NCBI GenBank assembly: GCA_002255925.1
Contig: NKIH01000005.1
Span: forward strand, 310,001-374,000
Origin: Burkholderiales bacterium PBB6
Lineage (GTDB): Bacteria; Pseudomonadota; Gammaproteobacteria; Burkholderiales; Burkholderiaceae_C
Direction of reading: 5' to 3'
DNA: 64,000 nucleotides
Below, piece by piece: positions 26,194 through 34,987 of this stretch (positions within the stretch are counted from its first letter, which is position 1; the number at the start of each line of letters is the position of its first letter). The notes beneath the pieces were generated by a model. That model saw only the letters and a program-made list of their open reading frames with translations. It did no database searches and had not been told where the DNA came from. Position numbers and translations under genes: made by a program.

Positions 26194-26811
26194 TCAAAAG
26201 GTCGACAAAGGGCTGCCGTCGTCAGCAGCAGCCAGCATGCGCGCCATGTCATCAACCGTGTCGAGGTCTTCCAGCACACCCGGGTCGTCGAGCTCCAGCG
26301 CATGCGCCGGGTAACGCGCCAGCACGCGGCGGGCGCCGTCGGGGCCGCTCAGCCGCACGAGGTCAGAGTACAGCTCGGTGCTGAAACCCACAGGGTGACC
26401 GCGCCGCCCATGGAACTGCGCAAAACACACCGGATGCTGGCCCAGCTGTGCTGCCACCGCGTTCAGGCTGTCGGGACGCACGAGCGGCATGTCACCCGGG
26501 AGAATCAGCCAGCCACCGGCGCCGGCCCGTGCAGAGACGCCCGCGGCGATGGAGTCGCCCATGCCGCCTGCGCCCGGCCCCTGCGGGCCCGTCAGTACGA
26601 CGATGTCGCGTCGCGCCACCCAGTGCTTGGCGTCGTCCACCAGCGCGGGCGTGGTGACGACCACCACCGGCAAGCCGCTGGCAATCGCCCGACCCACGGT
26701 ATGCCCCAGCACGGTGGACGTGCCGAAGGGCTCTGCAAGTTTGTGCCGCGGACCGGCATAGCGTGACCCGAGACCGGCGGCCAGAACGATCACGACGGGG
26801 GAAGAACTCAT
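26194..26811 (-). CDS. MocA/MobA-like nucleotidyltransferase
   Basis: A 205-residue protein of the MobA-like NTP-transferase fold. It opens VVIVLAAGLGSRYAGPRHKL (the LAAG-x-S-R nucleotide loop, with Gly in place of one usual small residue), then has VVVVTTPA, and GGWLILPGDMPLVRPDSLNA, where the Asp of GDMP binds metal. CFAQFHGRRGHPVGFSTELY matches the G-x-GHP segment of MocA/CoxC-type molybdenum cofactor cytidylyltransferases. It probably activates molybdopterin with CTP or acts on a related acceptor, but no molybdoenzyme is nearby. The start at 26811 (MSSSPVVIVL) fits the family; the frame extends 28 codons upstream. Confidence 0.75.
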   Translation of the reverse strand: MSSSPVVIVLAAGLGSRYAGPRHKLAEPFGTSTVLGHTVGRAIASGLPVVVVTTPALVDDAKHWVARRDIVVLTGPQGPGAGGMGDSIAAGVSARAGAGGWLILPGDMPLVRPDSLNAVAAQLGQHPVCFAQFHGRRGHPVGFSTELYSDLVRLSGPDGARRVLARYPAHALELDDPGVLEDLDTVDDMARMLAAADDGSPLSTF

Positions 26812-26927
26812 GCAGAAAGCCAAAGTGAAGCGTGAGGTTGTAACTAGTTTCGGAGAATGGGTGCGAACCTGCGGCAAACACAGTCGGACGATCACCTAAG
26901 GCATTTCCCTCGACCTACACTGCCCCC

Positions 26928-27566
26928 ATGGAAGACCTTGCCCACCTGCGGAAAAGCTATGAGCGTGATGCGCTCGAGGAAGACGCTGCGGCCGACCAGC
27001 CGATGCGCCAATTTGAACAATGGTTGCATGAGGCGCTGACGGCCAACATCCCTGAACCGAATGCGATGACGCTGGCCACGGTCGGGCCGGACGGTCGCCC
27101 GTCGACCCGCATCGTGCTGATCAAGGGCTCTGATGCGCGCGGCATCGTCTGGTACACCAACTACGACAGCCGCAAGGGCCGCGAGCTGGCGGTCCATCCG
27201 TTTGCCGCGCTGCAGTTCCACTGGGTGGAGCAGGAGCGCGTGGTTCGCATCGAAGGCCGCGTCGAGCGCGTGAGTGACGAGGAATCCGATGCGTATTTCC
27301 AGTCGCGGCCGCTGGATTCGCGCCTCGGAGCCTGGGCCTCGCCGCAAAGCCAGGTGATCAGCTCGCGCGCGGTGCTGGTGGCGAATGCCGCCAAGGCCGC
27401 CGCGCAGCACGGCCTGCACCCGCCACGCCCGCCCCACTGGGGTGGCTTCCGGCTGGTGCCAGACACCTGGGAGTTCTGGCAGGGCCGCAAGTCGCGGCTG
27501 CATGACCGTCTGCGCTACACACTGGCACAGAACGGCCAGTGGCAGCGAGACCGGCTGGCCCCCTGA
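26928..27566 (+). CDS. pdxH: Pyridoxamine/pyridoxine 5'-phosphate oxidase
   Basis: A 212-residue FMN enzyme that makes pyridoxal 5'-phosphate from PNP or PMP. Family blocks: [12 protein letters not shown], then [60 protein letters not shown], and the C-terminal [16 protein letters not shown] and WQRDRLAP, the latter being the conserved PdxH tail. Length is as expected. It is divergent from the MocA-like gene and stands alone, with a hairpin after the stop. Confidence 0.96.
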   Translation: MEDLAHLRKSYERDALEEDAAADQPMRQFEQWLHEALTANIPEPNAMTLATVGPDGRPSTRIVLIKGSDARGIVWYTNYDSRKGRELAVHPFAALQFHWVEQERVVRIEGRVERVSDEESDAYFQSRPLDSRLGAWASPQSQVISSRAVLVANAAKAAAQHGLHPPRPPHWGGFRLVPDTWEFWQGRKSRLHDRLRYTLAQNGQWQRDRLAP

Positions 27567-27571
27567 ACGAA

Positions 27572-27592
27572 GCGCCCCGCCCTTCGGGGCGC
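27572..27592. terminator. Hairpin between pdxH and the TonB receptor gene
   Basis: GCGCCCCG (27572-27579) pairs perfectly with CGGGGCGC (27585-27592) around CCCTT. It lies between two converging genes. No strong T-tract is present on either side. Confidence 0.55.
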
Positions 27593-27601
27593 CTAGTCAG
27601 A

Positions 27602-29638
27602 TCAGAAGCGCACCCGCACGCCGGCCGTCGCAGCGCGACCCGGCATGGGCGAGAGGTCTCGCACCGTGCGGATGGCGCTGGCGTTGTAGGCCAGCTCATT
27701 GCCCAGGTTGTCCAGCTTCAGGAACCAAAGGGCGTCGGCCTGCGCCCAGCGCGTCTGCGTGCTCACGCCCAGATTGAACAGGTGGGCCGAGGCCGTGGCC
27801 ACATCGGTCGACGGCACCCGCCCCTGGCGAGCCAGGTGCTTGAAGCCGAGGTCGAACTGCCAGCCGCTGTGGCGCAGGGCCAGGCCCAGTTGCACACGCA
27901 TCGGTGCGATGCGCGGCAGGGCTTCTCCGGTGTCGCGCTCAGTGCCGCGGGTGAGGTCGATGCCGGCGGTGCCGTCGAGCTGCCAGGCGCCTGACAACAA
28001 GCGGTGGCGGGCTTCCACTTCCAGGCCGTGCAGGCGCGCCGGCACACCCTTGAAGACGTACTCGGGCGAGCCATCGATCTCTGCGCCGCTGGCCGACAGC
28101 GCCAGGTAGTTGGCGAACTGCATGTGCCAGAAGTTCACCCGGAAGCTGTCGTCAGGGCCTGCAGCGAACTGCGCCCCCACCTCCGCATGGGTGCTGCGTT
28201 CCAGGCCCAGGGTCGTGTCGCCCCGCTCATAGGCGGCCGTGGCCACGTGCTGGCCGTTGGCAAACAGCTCGTAATAGGCGGGGGCACGCTGGGTGCTGCC
28301 CACGGCAGCCGTGAGCGCCCAGCGCGGCGACAGCGCCCAGCGCGCCGAGGCTGATCCGCTCATCGGCGTGAACCGGCGGCTGTCAGCGGCGCCGAAGCGG
28401 GGCTCGGCCGCATCGGCGGCATCACCGTCAGAGCGCACCGTCACACGCTCGGCACGCAGGCCGAAGCTCAAGGTCAGATCGCCCTGGCGCCACTCCTCCA
28501 GCCCGAACACGGCGAGTGACCGGGTGCGGGTGGCGGGCACAAACGCCTCTTCGCCCAGGGCGGAGAAATCCATGCTCTCCGCCTGCAGGCCGATCACGCC
28601 CTGCAGCCCGGGCGCCAGCGGCACATGGCGGGCTTCGACGCGCAAAGCATCGCCCGTGCTGCGGAACGTGGTGCCCACCTCGCCGGTGCCTTCCACTTCC
28701 TGGTGCTGGTACTTGCTGTGGTCATACCGGACGCTTACCTGCGTGAACGGGCCCGACAACTGACGACGCTCACCCGCCAGGCTGAACCGGTCCCGCTTCA
28801 TCTGGATGCCGACGTCGGGCTCGACCGTGACGCCGTAGTCCTGCCGGAAGCTGTCGACCGAGGCGCCGACATAACCTTGGGCATCGGCCCAGGACGCACC
28901 GACCGCACCACCGTGCGAATCAGAGGCCGAGTTGCGGACGCGACGGGCGGGATCGCCTGCCGCACCGTCCTCGATGGGCGTGAACAGCGGCACGCGCTGG
29001 TCAGACGTCTGCCGGCGGAAGCCGTCCACATGCCAGTTCAAACCGTTGCCACCGCCTTCGACCAGGGCGGACGTGGCGCGCTCGGCACTGGCACCACCCA
29101 GCCGGACCTCGGCACGGCCACCCAGGCCGTCGAGCGCACTGACGGGAATGCGGTTGTCCATGGAATTGACGGCACCGCCAGTGGCATTGCCGCCATACAG
29201 CAGCGCAGCCGGCCCGCGCAGCACTTCAATGCGCTCAAGCACCAGCGGGTCCACCGGCACCGCATGGTCGAAGCTGAGGTTGGAAGCGTCGATGGACGCG
29301 CCACCGTTGTCCATCAAACGGACGCGATCACCGTCCAGGCCCCGGATCACGGGGCGATTGGCATTGGGGCCAAAACCGGTGGACGCCACGCCGGGCAAGC
29401 CGTCCAGCGTTTCGCCCAGCGTGCCGGCGCGGCGCAGCGTCAGCGCGTCGCCGGTCAGGGCGGTGCTGGCCTGCACAGGGTCACTGCCCAGGGGATTGCC
29501 GGTGACCACCACCTGGGCGGCCGGGCTGGCGGCGGGGGTTGATGGCTTCGCGGGAGTGGTCTCGGCGGCCAGGGCAGCCGGTGCGGAAAACGCGCACGCG
29601 ATGGCAGCGGCGAGCGCCAGGGAATGAGGAGCAAACAT
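27602..29638 (-). CDS. TonB-dependent outer-membrane receptor, ZnuD-like (metal uptake)
   Basis: A 678-residue receptor with a signal peptide (MFAPHSLALAAAIACAFSAP, cleavage after about residue 24) and a plug domain at about 45-160: QVVVTGNPLGSD, GFGPNANRPVIRGLDGDRVR, DHAVPVDPLVLERIEVLRGP and ALLYGGNATGGAVN. The rest is a 22-strand-type barrel ending in TAGVRVRF with a terminal Phe. The plug is closer to ZnuD-type zinc/heme receptors than to siderophore receptors, and no siderophore genes are near. The DUF2946 gene just upstream often accompanies metal-related receptors, so a zinc or copper substrate is likely but unproven. I chose the ATG at 29638 because it begins the signal peptide. Confidence 0.88.
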   Translation of the reverse strand: MFAPHSLALAAAIACAFSAPAALAAETTPAKPSTPAASPAAQVVVTGNPLGSDPVQASTALTGDALTLRRAGTLGETLDGLPGVASTGFGPNANRPVIRGLDGDRVRLMDNGGASIDASNLSFDHAVPVDPLVLERIEVLRGPAALLYGGNATGGAVNSMDNRIPVSALDGLGGRAEVRLGGASAERATSALVEGGGNGLNWHVDGFRRQTSDQRVPLFTPIEDGAAGDPARRVRNSASDSHGGAVGASWADAQGYVGASVDSFRQDYGVTVEPDVGIQMKRDRFSLAGERRQLSGPFTQVSVRYDHSKYQHQEVEGTGEVGTTFRSTGDALRVEARHVPLAPGLQGVIGLQAESMDFSALGEEAFVPATRTRSLAVFGLEEWRQGDLTLSFGLRAERVTVRSDGDAADAAEPRFGAADSRRFTPMSGSASARWALSPRWALTAAVGSTQRAPAYYELFANGQHVATAAYERGDTTLGLERSTHAEVGAQFAAGPDDSFRVNFWHMQFANYLALSASGAEIDGSPEYVFKGVPARLHGLEVEARHRLLSGAWQLDGTAGIDLTRGTERDTGEALPRIAPMRVQLGLALRHSGWQFDLGFKHLARQGRVPSTDVATASAHLFNLGVSTQTRWAQADALWFLKLDNLGNELAYNASAIRTVRDLSPMPGRAATAGVRVRF

Positions 29639-29785
29639 GTAGGGAACCGATTCAAAAGGGGTGTGCCGATGTGCGGCGCGCAGCAAGCAACGCAACACGA
29701 CGCGGCAGAACGCTTGGCGCCGAGAGCCTGGAGTGGCAGCAAGGGCAAGCAATCCGGCTGTCAGAAGCCGGGTGACAACGGGGAA

Positions 29786-30184
29786 TCAGGCCGTTGTCGG
29801 GGGGCCCCGGGCGAGGTAGCCCGCAATGAACCGCGAAGGCAGCGCCGCCAGTGTTGCGGGCGCCGGCGCGAGGTGGGCGAAGGCGAACACCGCCAACGCA
29901 GGTGCGGGCCCGCCGAGGGCGTCGGCCCACAGCAGTTGATCCAGCAGTCGGCAGTCCGCGCTGGCGGCCTGGTGCTGCCAGCGGTCAGACGCACTGGCGG
30001 CGTCGGTCTCAGCCGCCGGCGCGCCCGCAGTGGCTGAAGCAACTGCAGCAGGCAAGGCCAGCCCACGGGCATGCACCAGGTGGTGGATGCTGCCCAGCCC
30101 CTGCGCCAGCAGCAGCACGGCCACCAGCCAGCCTGCACACCGCAGGCTGAGTGGTTGTCCGGAGCGCCAGCGCGAAAGGCTCAT
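29786..30184 (-). CDS. DUF2946 family protein
   Basis: A 132-residue protein with one N-terminal hydrophobic segment (residues 17-33, AGWLVAVLLLAQGLGSIHHL). It has a His cluster IHHLVHARG, a single Cys in ADCRLLDQLLWADALG, and a C-terminal FIAGYLARGPP, which matches the Arg/Ala-rich tail of DUF2946 proteins. Such proteins are often found beside metal transport or copper-handling genes, and their role is unsettled. It starts 4 bp after the msrA stop and lies 147 bp before the TonB receptor, so all three may share a transcript. Confidence 0.75.
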   Translation of the reverse strand: MSLSRWRSGQPLSLRCAGWLVAVLLLAQGLGSIHHLVHARGLALPAAVASATAGAPAAETDAASASDRWQHQAASADCRLLDQLLWADALGGPAPALAVFAFAHLAPAPATLAALPSRFIAGYLARGPPTTA

Positions 30185-30188
30185 GGCT

Positions 30189-30725
30189 TCAATCGGATGC
30201 GCGGGCGAGGCGCGCGAAGGTGTGACGGAACTTGGCCACCTTCGGGGCCACCACGAACGCGCAATACCCTTGGCCGGGGTGATTGGCGAAGTAGTGCTGG
30301 TGGTAGTCCTCGGCCTTGCTGTAGTTGGCCAGCGGCAGCACCTCGGTCACCACTCGGCCGCCGGCAGCGGCATCGGCCTCGGCCAGCACCTCGCGGATCA
30401 CGGCTTCGTCAGCCGGGTCGTCAAAGTAGATGCCGGAGCGGTACTGGGTGCCCACGTCATTGCCCTGGCGGTTCAGGCTGGTCGCGTCGTGCACCACGAA
30501 AAAGATCTCCAGCACGTCACGCAGGCTGATATCGGCCGTGTCGAAGGTCACCCGCACGACTTCGTTGTGGCCGGTCTGGCCGGTGCACACCTGCTCGTAA
30601 CTGGGCTTGTTCACGTGACCGTTCGAATAACCCGACTCCACGGCCACCACGCCGCGAACCTGCTCGTAAACAGCTTCGGTGCACCAGAAGCAGCCGCCGC
30701 CGAGGGTGATGGTGTGTGTCTGCAT
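30189..30725 (-). CDS. msrA: Peptide methionine (S)-S-oxide reductase
   Basis: A 178-residue MsrA with the catalytic motif GGGCFWCTEAVYEQVRGVVA near the N-terminus (first Cys nucleophile). ESGYSNGHVNKPSYEQVCTG, GHNEVVRVTFD and AEDYHQHYFANHPGQGYCAF are family blocks. It repairs oxidised methionine. There is no signal peptide, so it is cytosolic. It is followed after 4 bp by the DUF2946 gene, an uncommon pairing that may tie protein repair to metal stress. Confidence 0.96.
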   Translation of the reverse strand: MQTHTITLGGGCFWCTEAVYEQVRGVVAVESGYSNGHVNKPSYEQVCTGQTGHNEVVRVTFDTADISLRDVLEIFFVVHDATSLNRQGNDVGTQYRSGIYFDDPADEAVIREVLAEADAAAGGRVVTEVLPLANYSKAEDYHQHYFANHPGQGYCAFVVAPKVAKFRHTFARLARASD

Positions 30726-30770
30726 GTGTGTGGCCTTGGTGATTGCTCAATATCAAGAGTGTGCCTGAGC

Positions 30771-33700
30771 TTACTGGGTTCCCAGACCAAGCTGGGCGCG
30801 GGGCGTCCAGCCGGGTTCGGTGTCACCGGCCGGGCGCAGGCGCGGCGCGGCCAGGAACACCCGCTCGTTCGGCAAGCCCAGCGCAATTACTGCGTCGCGC
30901 ACGGCAATGCCGCGTTGCAGCGCGAGCTCACGGGCCACATCGGAGTTGACCACATGACTGGCTTTCAGGCGCGCCGTCATGTCTTCCAAGGGCAGGTCCT
31001 TCAGCAAGCCGACCACGTTGCGCGGCTTGTCGGGCATGGGCGTGTCTGCATAAAGGCGCTTGACCAAGGTGAGGCGTTGCGCGGTGCTCAGCGCCGGCAA
31101 GGGGGCACCTGCGGCCTGGCCCGCACCCGCGGCTTCTTTGCGCTGCAGCGCCAGCAGGCGGTCTTCCAGCCAGGCTTCCTGGATGGCTTGTCGCTCTTGG
31201 TCCGCGTCAACCGCGCCGGTGATGGTGAGCTTGAGCGCCGGACGATCGGCGAGCGCCTCGCCGACGCGGCCGATGACGGCCTTGGCCGAATCCGACAGGC
31301 GCACAGCCCCCGGCTCGAAGGCCACCACGCTCAGGTCTTCCCCCTGCCCGCCCGACAAAAGGGCGAAGGGCGAGGTGATTGCCTTGCCCAGCAGGTTGAC
31401 CAGCACCTTCACCACCAGGCTGCCGACGCTGAACTGCGGGTCGTTCACCGATCCGCCAATCGGCAGGTTCAGGTCAATCACGCCGTTGCGGTCCTTCAGC
31501 AGCGCCACAGCCAGTTGCACCGGCAGACGCGTCGCATCAGGGCTGTCGATGCGCTCACCGAAGGTCAGCTGGTTCAGGATGATCTGGTTGGAAGCGGTGA
31601 GCTGGCCGTCGGGCTGGATCCGGTAAGCCAGCGCCATGGTCAGCTTGCCGCGTTCGATGGCGTAACCGGCGTACTTGCCGGCGTAGGGCGACAGCGGCGC
31701 CAGCTCCAGATCAGTCGCCTTGGCCTTCACGTCCAGCGCCAAGGGCCGGGCCGTGGGGTTCAAGGTGCCTTGAATGTCCAGGCCCCCGGTGCCGGCGACC
31801 TTGCCCTTCAAGGCCAGGTTTGCGAGCTCACCAGAGCCACTGAGAAACGCACCCAGCGTGCCCGACAACGCACGGATGTCGGCGCTGTAGTTCGGGCGGA
31901 TGAAGCGGTCGGTGAAATCGATGCGGCTGTCGATCAGGCGCACGCCGGCGATGTCGATCTCGACGGGCAGGTCGTTGGAGGGCGCGATTGCGGTGGTGGA
32001 TGCCGCGCTGGCCGCCGGGCTCGTCACCGGAATCGCCACAGCCACAGCCGAGGCCGATGCATCGGCCGATGCGGCGGCTGGGGGCGCAGCGGGCGCCGCC
32101 AGATCACGCAGATTCAGCTGCCCCTGCTCCGTGACCAGCAAGCTGGCGTACAGATGGTCGAGAACCACCTCGCCCAGCTTGATGCTGGGCCGGCTGCCCG
32201 GGGTCATCACCACCGACAGGCCAGGCAAAGCCAGTGAATTCCAGCTCAGCAAAGGCTCTGAATGAACCACCTTGCCCTGACGGCCGTGCACGTCCAGGTC
32301 CGCCAGGCGGGCATCACCCTGGACAGTCAGCCGCATGCCATCGGCAGCCTGCTGCCAGCGCACATCGCCCTGCCAACCCAGCGCACCACGCAGCAAGGCC
32401 ACCGGCATCGCATCACCGGCATAAACAGCCAGCGGCGCAAGCGGCAGGCGGTCCAGGCGGGTCTTGCCCTGGAAAGACAGGGGCAACAAGCCAGCGCGTC
32501 CCTTGACCGACACCGCGCCCCAACCGCTACGCGGCTGGCCCGACTGGCCGAGCTTCGCATCCAGGCTGAGGCCGACCAGCGACTGCGGCGCGGCGGGCCA
32601 TTGCACGCCGTCGAGAGATAGTTGCAGCGCCTCCAGCTCCAGGGCCACCGGGGCATCAGCGCCCGGCAAGGTGTCTTGCCAGGCGAGTTTGCCGCCCGCG
32701 ACGCGCGCCTGGTTGAGGCGAACTTGCCACGCCGGCCCGCCAGACGGGGCTTGAGCGGCCGGCGGGCTTGGCGAGGCGTCGGCCGTCGCAGCCTTGTCCG
32801 GCGCAGGCAACACCCACTGCGTCAGATTGAGCTGCCCCGCAGCATCGCGCACAAGCCTGAGCGCCGGTTGCTGCCAGTTCACTTCCTGCAGGCTCACGAC
32901 GCGGCGCGCCAGATCAATACGCGCATCCTTCACCGACAGGCTGCGCCAGGTCACCTCCGGCGGCGTTGGTGCCGTGGCGGCAGGCCAGCTGCCCGCACGC
33001 AACTGGTCAACCGAGACCGTGCGCGCCAGCACCTCGGGCAATTCGGCACCCGGCAAGCCCTTCCAGTTGGCTTGAACGTCCAGCGAGACATCGCCATCCA
33101 AGCGCGCCTGCACCACTTGCTGCAGGTAAGGACGGAAGAGCGACAGCGCCCAGCGCTCAGCCTGCAGTTGTGCTTCGCCGCCATCAACACTGGCCTTGGC
33201 TGAGAGCTGGAAGGTGGCCGAAGTGGCCGGCGCTGGCGCAGCCTTCTCCGTGGTCAGGGCAGTCGCGGCGGTGATTTTCACAGGAGGCTTCGCCGGCGGC
33301 TTCACCTGCGTCGTCGCGAGAGCGTTCTTCACCTTGCCATCCAGCGCCGACAACTGCCCGGCCAGCGCCAACGTGGCCGCGGCCGAATCCGGCTTCAATG
33401 GCCAGCTCAGGTTCGCCACATCCAGGCTCAGGCCACTCGACAGCAAGGCCGCGCCCGGACGGGTGGTGGCATCACGCCAGGCCACCTCGCCGTCACGCAG
33501 CTGGAACTCGCGCAGGCTGAGCTTCCAGGCAGCTTCATCAGGGGCGGCAGGCGCATCCTTGAGCGCGCGCGGCGAGGCGGCTGGTTTGCTTTCGCTGCTG
33601 GCCACGGGCAGCCCTGCGAAGCGGCCATTGGCCAAGCGATCCAGCGTCAGGCGCGGGCCGTCGAGCGATACCCGGCCCAGCGCCAGCTCGCGGCGAAACA

Positions 33701-34655
33701 CCTGCAAGTCATCCAGGTGCACCTGCAACAAGCGCCAGTCGGCCAGTGGCTGCCCACCGGCGCCCACCAGGGCGGGCTGAGCGACAGACACGTCGCCCTT
33801 CAGGCCCGCGCGCGGCGCGCCACCGGGCGGCAAGGCGAAGCCGAGCGTCAGGTCCACCGCCAGCTGACCAGCCGTCGGGCGCACGGGCAAGCCGGCAGGC
33901 AGGTACGGCAGCCACTGCGCCAGGTCGATCTGGCCGGTCTTCAGGCGCAGCTCGCCAGGCTCACCGGGCGCAAACGGGGCCGCCGAGGCGGAGGTGTTCA
34001 CGGCGGTGCCGTCCAGCACGAAGTTCAGCTGCGGCTGCACCTTCACCTTCACGTCCGCGTCATCCAGATTGGCCATGAATGGCAGGCCGACGCGAATGTC
34101 CGAGACCACATGCGTGCGCTTCACCGGCTCATCGACGAACTCGATGTTCGCGTTGTCGACTTCGACGTTGTAGAGCGCAAAACGCGGCGGCGGGGTCTTG
34201 GGGTCCGACTTGGTCGAGGCGGACGCGTCCTGCACGCGCTTGATCACATCGTCGATGTCGTAATGGCCATCGGCGGTGCGCACCAGCCTCAGCTTCAGGC
34301 CCGCCAGCTGCACCGCATCCATGATCGGCGCCGCGCGAACGATCGACCGCCAGTTGGCGCTGACGCTGAGCGACGCCCACTGCAGCGTCGGGGGCTGCCC
34401 CGCCGTGGCTGCGGCCACCTCGACGTCGTTGAGTTGCGCCGTCAGGCTCCAGGGGTGGATATTGACCGACCCCACGGTGACGGTGCGGCCGCTGAAGGCG
34501 GACAGCTCCGACGACAGCGCCTTGCGCACCAGCGGCGGCGCCACCAGCCAGAGCAGACCCACGATCAGGGCCAGGGTGCCCAGCAACCACTTGGCAGCAC
34601 GACGGCCACGCGAGGGAGAGACACGGACGGGTTCGGCAGCAACAGACTCGGACAT
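30771..34655 (-). CDS. DUF748/AsmA-like large envelope protein
   Basis: A 1294-residue protein with an N-terminal membrane anchor (about residues 20-42, AAKWLLGTLALIVGLLWLVA) and a very long repetitive periplasmic part rich in beta strands. The N-terminal block LSAFSGRTVTVGSVNIHPWS and the C-terminal stretch DLNLPIGGSVNDPQFSVGSL, then FEPGAVRLSDSAKAVIGRVG, are typical of DUF748 proteins. These belong to the AsmA/YhdP/TamB group thought to bridge inner and outer membranes and move phospholipids. Ala/Pro-rich linkers are lineage-specific. Start at the ATG at 34655; an in-frame GTG lies 12 bases upstream. A structured candidate leader or small RNA lies in front. Confidence 0.85.
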   Translation of the reverse strand: MSESVAAEPVRVSPSRGRRAAKWLLGTLALIVGLLWLVAPPLVRKALSSELSAFSGRTVTVGSVNIHPWSLTAQLNDVEVAAATAGQPPTLQWASLSVSANWRSIVRAAPIMDAVQLAGLKLRLVRTADGHYDIDDVIKRVQDASASTKSDPKTPPPRFALYNVEVDNANIEFVDEPVKRTHVVSDIRVGLPFMANLDDADVKVKVQPQLNFVLDGTAVNTSASAAPFAPGEPGELRLKTGQIDLAQWLPYLPAGLPVRPTAGQLAVDLTLGFALPPGGAPRAGLKGDVSVAQPALVGAGGQPLADWRLLQVHLDDLQVFRRELALGRVSLDGPRLTLDRLANGRFAGLPVASSESKPAASPRALKDAPAAPDEAAWKLSLREFQLRDGEVAWRDATTRPGAALLSSGLSLDVANLSWPLKPDSAAATLALAGQLSALDGKVKNALATTQVKPPAKPPVKITAATALTTEKAAPAPATSATFQLSAKASVDGGEAQLQAERWALSLFRPYLQQVVQARLDGDVSLDVQANWKGLPGAELPEVLARTVSVDQLRAGSWPAATAPTPPEVTWRSLSVKDARIDLARRVVSLQEVNWQQPALRLVRDAAGQLNLTQWVLPAPDKAATADASPSPPAAQAPSGGPAWQVRLNQARVAGGKLAWQDTLPGADAPVALELEALQLSLDGVQWPAAPQSLVGLSLDAKLGQSGQPRSGWGAVSVKGRAGLLPLSFQGKTRLDRLPLAPLAVYAGDAMPVALLRGALGWQGDVRWQQAADGMRLTVQGDARLADLDVHGRQGKVVHSEPLLSWNSLALPGLSVVMTPGSRPSIKLGEVVLDHLYASLLVTEQGQLNLRDLAAPAAPPAAASADASASAVAVAIPVTSPAASAASTTAIAPSNDLPVEIDIAGVRLIDSRIDFTDRFIRPNYSADIRALSGTLGAFLSGSGELANLALKGKVAGTGGLDIQGTLNPTARPLALDVKAKATDLELAPLSPYAGKYAGYAIERGKLTMALAYRIQPDGQLTASNQIILNQLTFGERIDSPDATRLPVQLAVALLKDRNGVIDLNLPIGGSVNDPQFSVGSLVVKVLVNLLGKAITSPFALLSGGQGEDLSVVAFEPGAVRLSDSAKAVIGRVGEALADRPALKLTITGAVDADQERQAIQEAWLEDRLLALQRKEAAGAGQAAGAPLPALSTAQRLTLVKRLYADTPMPDKPRNVVGLLKDLPLEDMTARLKASHVVNSDVARELALQRGIAVRDAVIALGLPNERVFLAAPRLRPAGDTEPGWTPRAQLGLGTQ

Positions 34656-34714
34656 CGACAAACGCACTCAGACAGATATCAACAAACAACGATCAACGGC
34701 TCGTCATGAACGAC

Positions 34715-34850
34715 GAAGCCCCTCGACGCCGTTGCCGACGCGAGGGGCCTGTGGGTGGCATGACGCCGCCCTGCGGAGATCCGGAGAATGAAGTCCGGGG
34801 CTCCAAAGGCGCTGGTATGGCGCCTGGTGGGTTGCCTTGCAGTGAAGGCA
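34715..34850 (-). ncRNA. Candidate structured small RNA or mRNA leader
   Basis: Read on the minus strand from about 34850, the sequence folds into consecutive hairpins. The first is TGCCTT/AAGGCA (34850-34833), the second GGCGC/GCGCC (34824-34808). The third is GGAG..CCGG / CCGG..CTCC (34804-34775). The fourth is a terminator-like stem GCCCCTCG/CGAGGGGC (34748-34718) followed by TTCGTCGTT. A promoter-like sequence ends just before the first hairpin. The run ends about 60 bp before the DUF748 start, so it may be an independent RNA of about 136 nt or an attenuator leader. It matches no RNA family I recognise. Confidence 0.3.
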
Positions 34851-34855
34851 TCTCG

Positions 34856-34884
34856 AAGATAGACCTCTGGCGCCGCCACCGCAA
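34856..34884 (-). promoter_or_regulatory. Promoter-like sequence for the candidate small RNA
   Basis: On the minus strand, TTGCGG (34884-34879), a 17-bp spacer, and TATCTT (34861-34856) resemble a sigma-70 promoter. Transcription would start near 34849, at the first hairpin. Both hexamers are imperfect. Confidence 0.3.
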
Positions 34885-34987
34885 GCATTTCCCGACAGAA
34901 ACCGTGACGTGTTCATGGTTTGCGTGTCAGCAATGGCACGCACTGCAATAGCGCAGCCCCTGCTCGCGCCCCAGCCGCCCCGAGCGC

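Larger units (their letters stand above)
34656..34987. other. 332-bp intergenic region between ubiD and the DUF748 gene
   Basis: Both flanking genes are on the minus strand. I see no convincing protein gene here. The region holds four hairpins and a promoter-like sequence on the minus strand, annotated separately as a candidate small RNA or leader. The remaining roughly 100 bp next to the ubiD stop show nothing recognisable. Confidence 0.6.

Noticed and set aside
30030-32237. 735-codon plus-strand frame opposite msrA and DUF748
   Set aside because: It crosses two real minus-strand genes and a gap; composition is typical of antisense reading of Ala/Leu-rich coding DNA.
34706-34951. 81-codon plus-strand frame in the ubiD-DUF748 gap
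   Set aside because: No ribosome binding site, no family likeness, and it overlaps the hairpin cluster; structure explains the region better.
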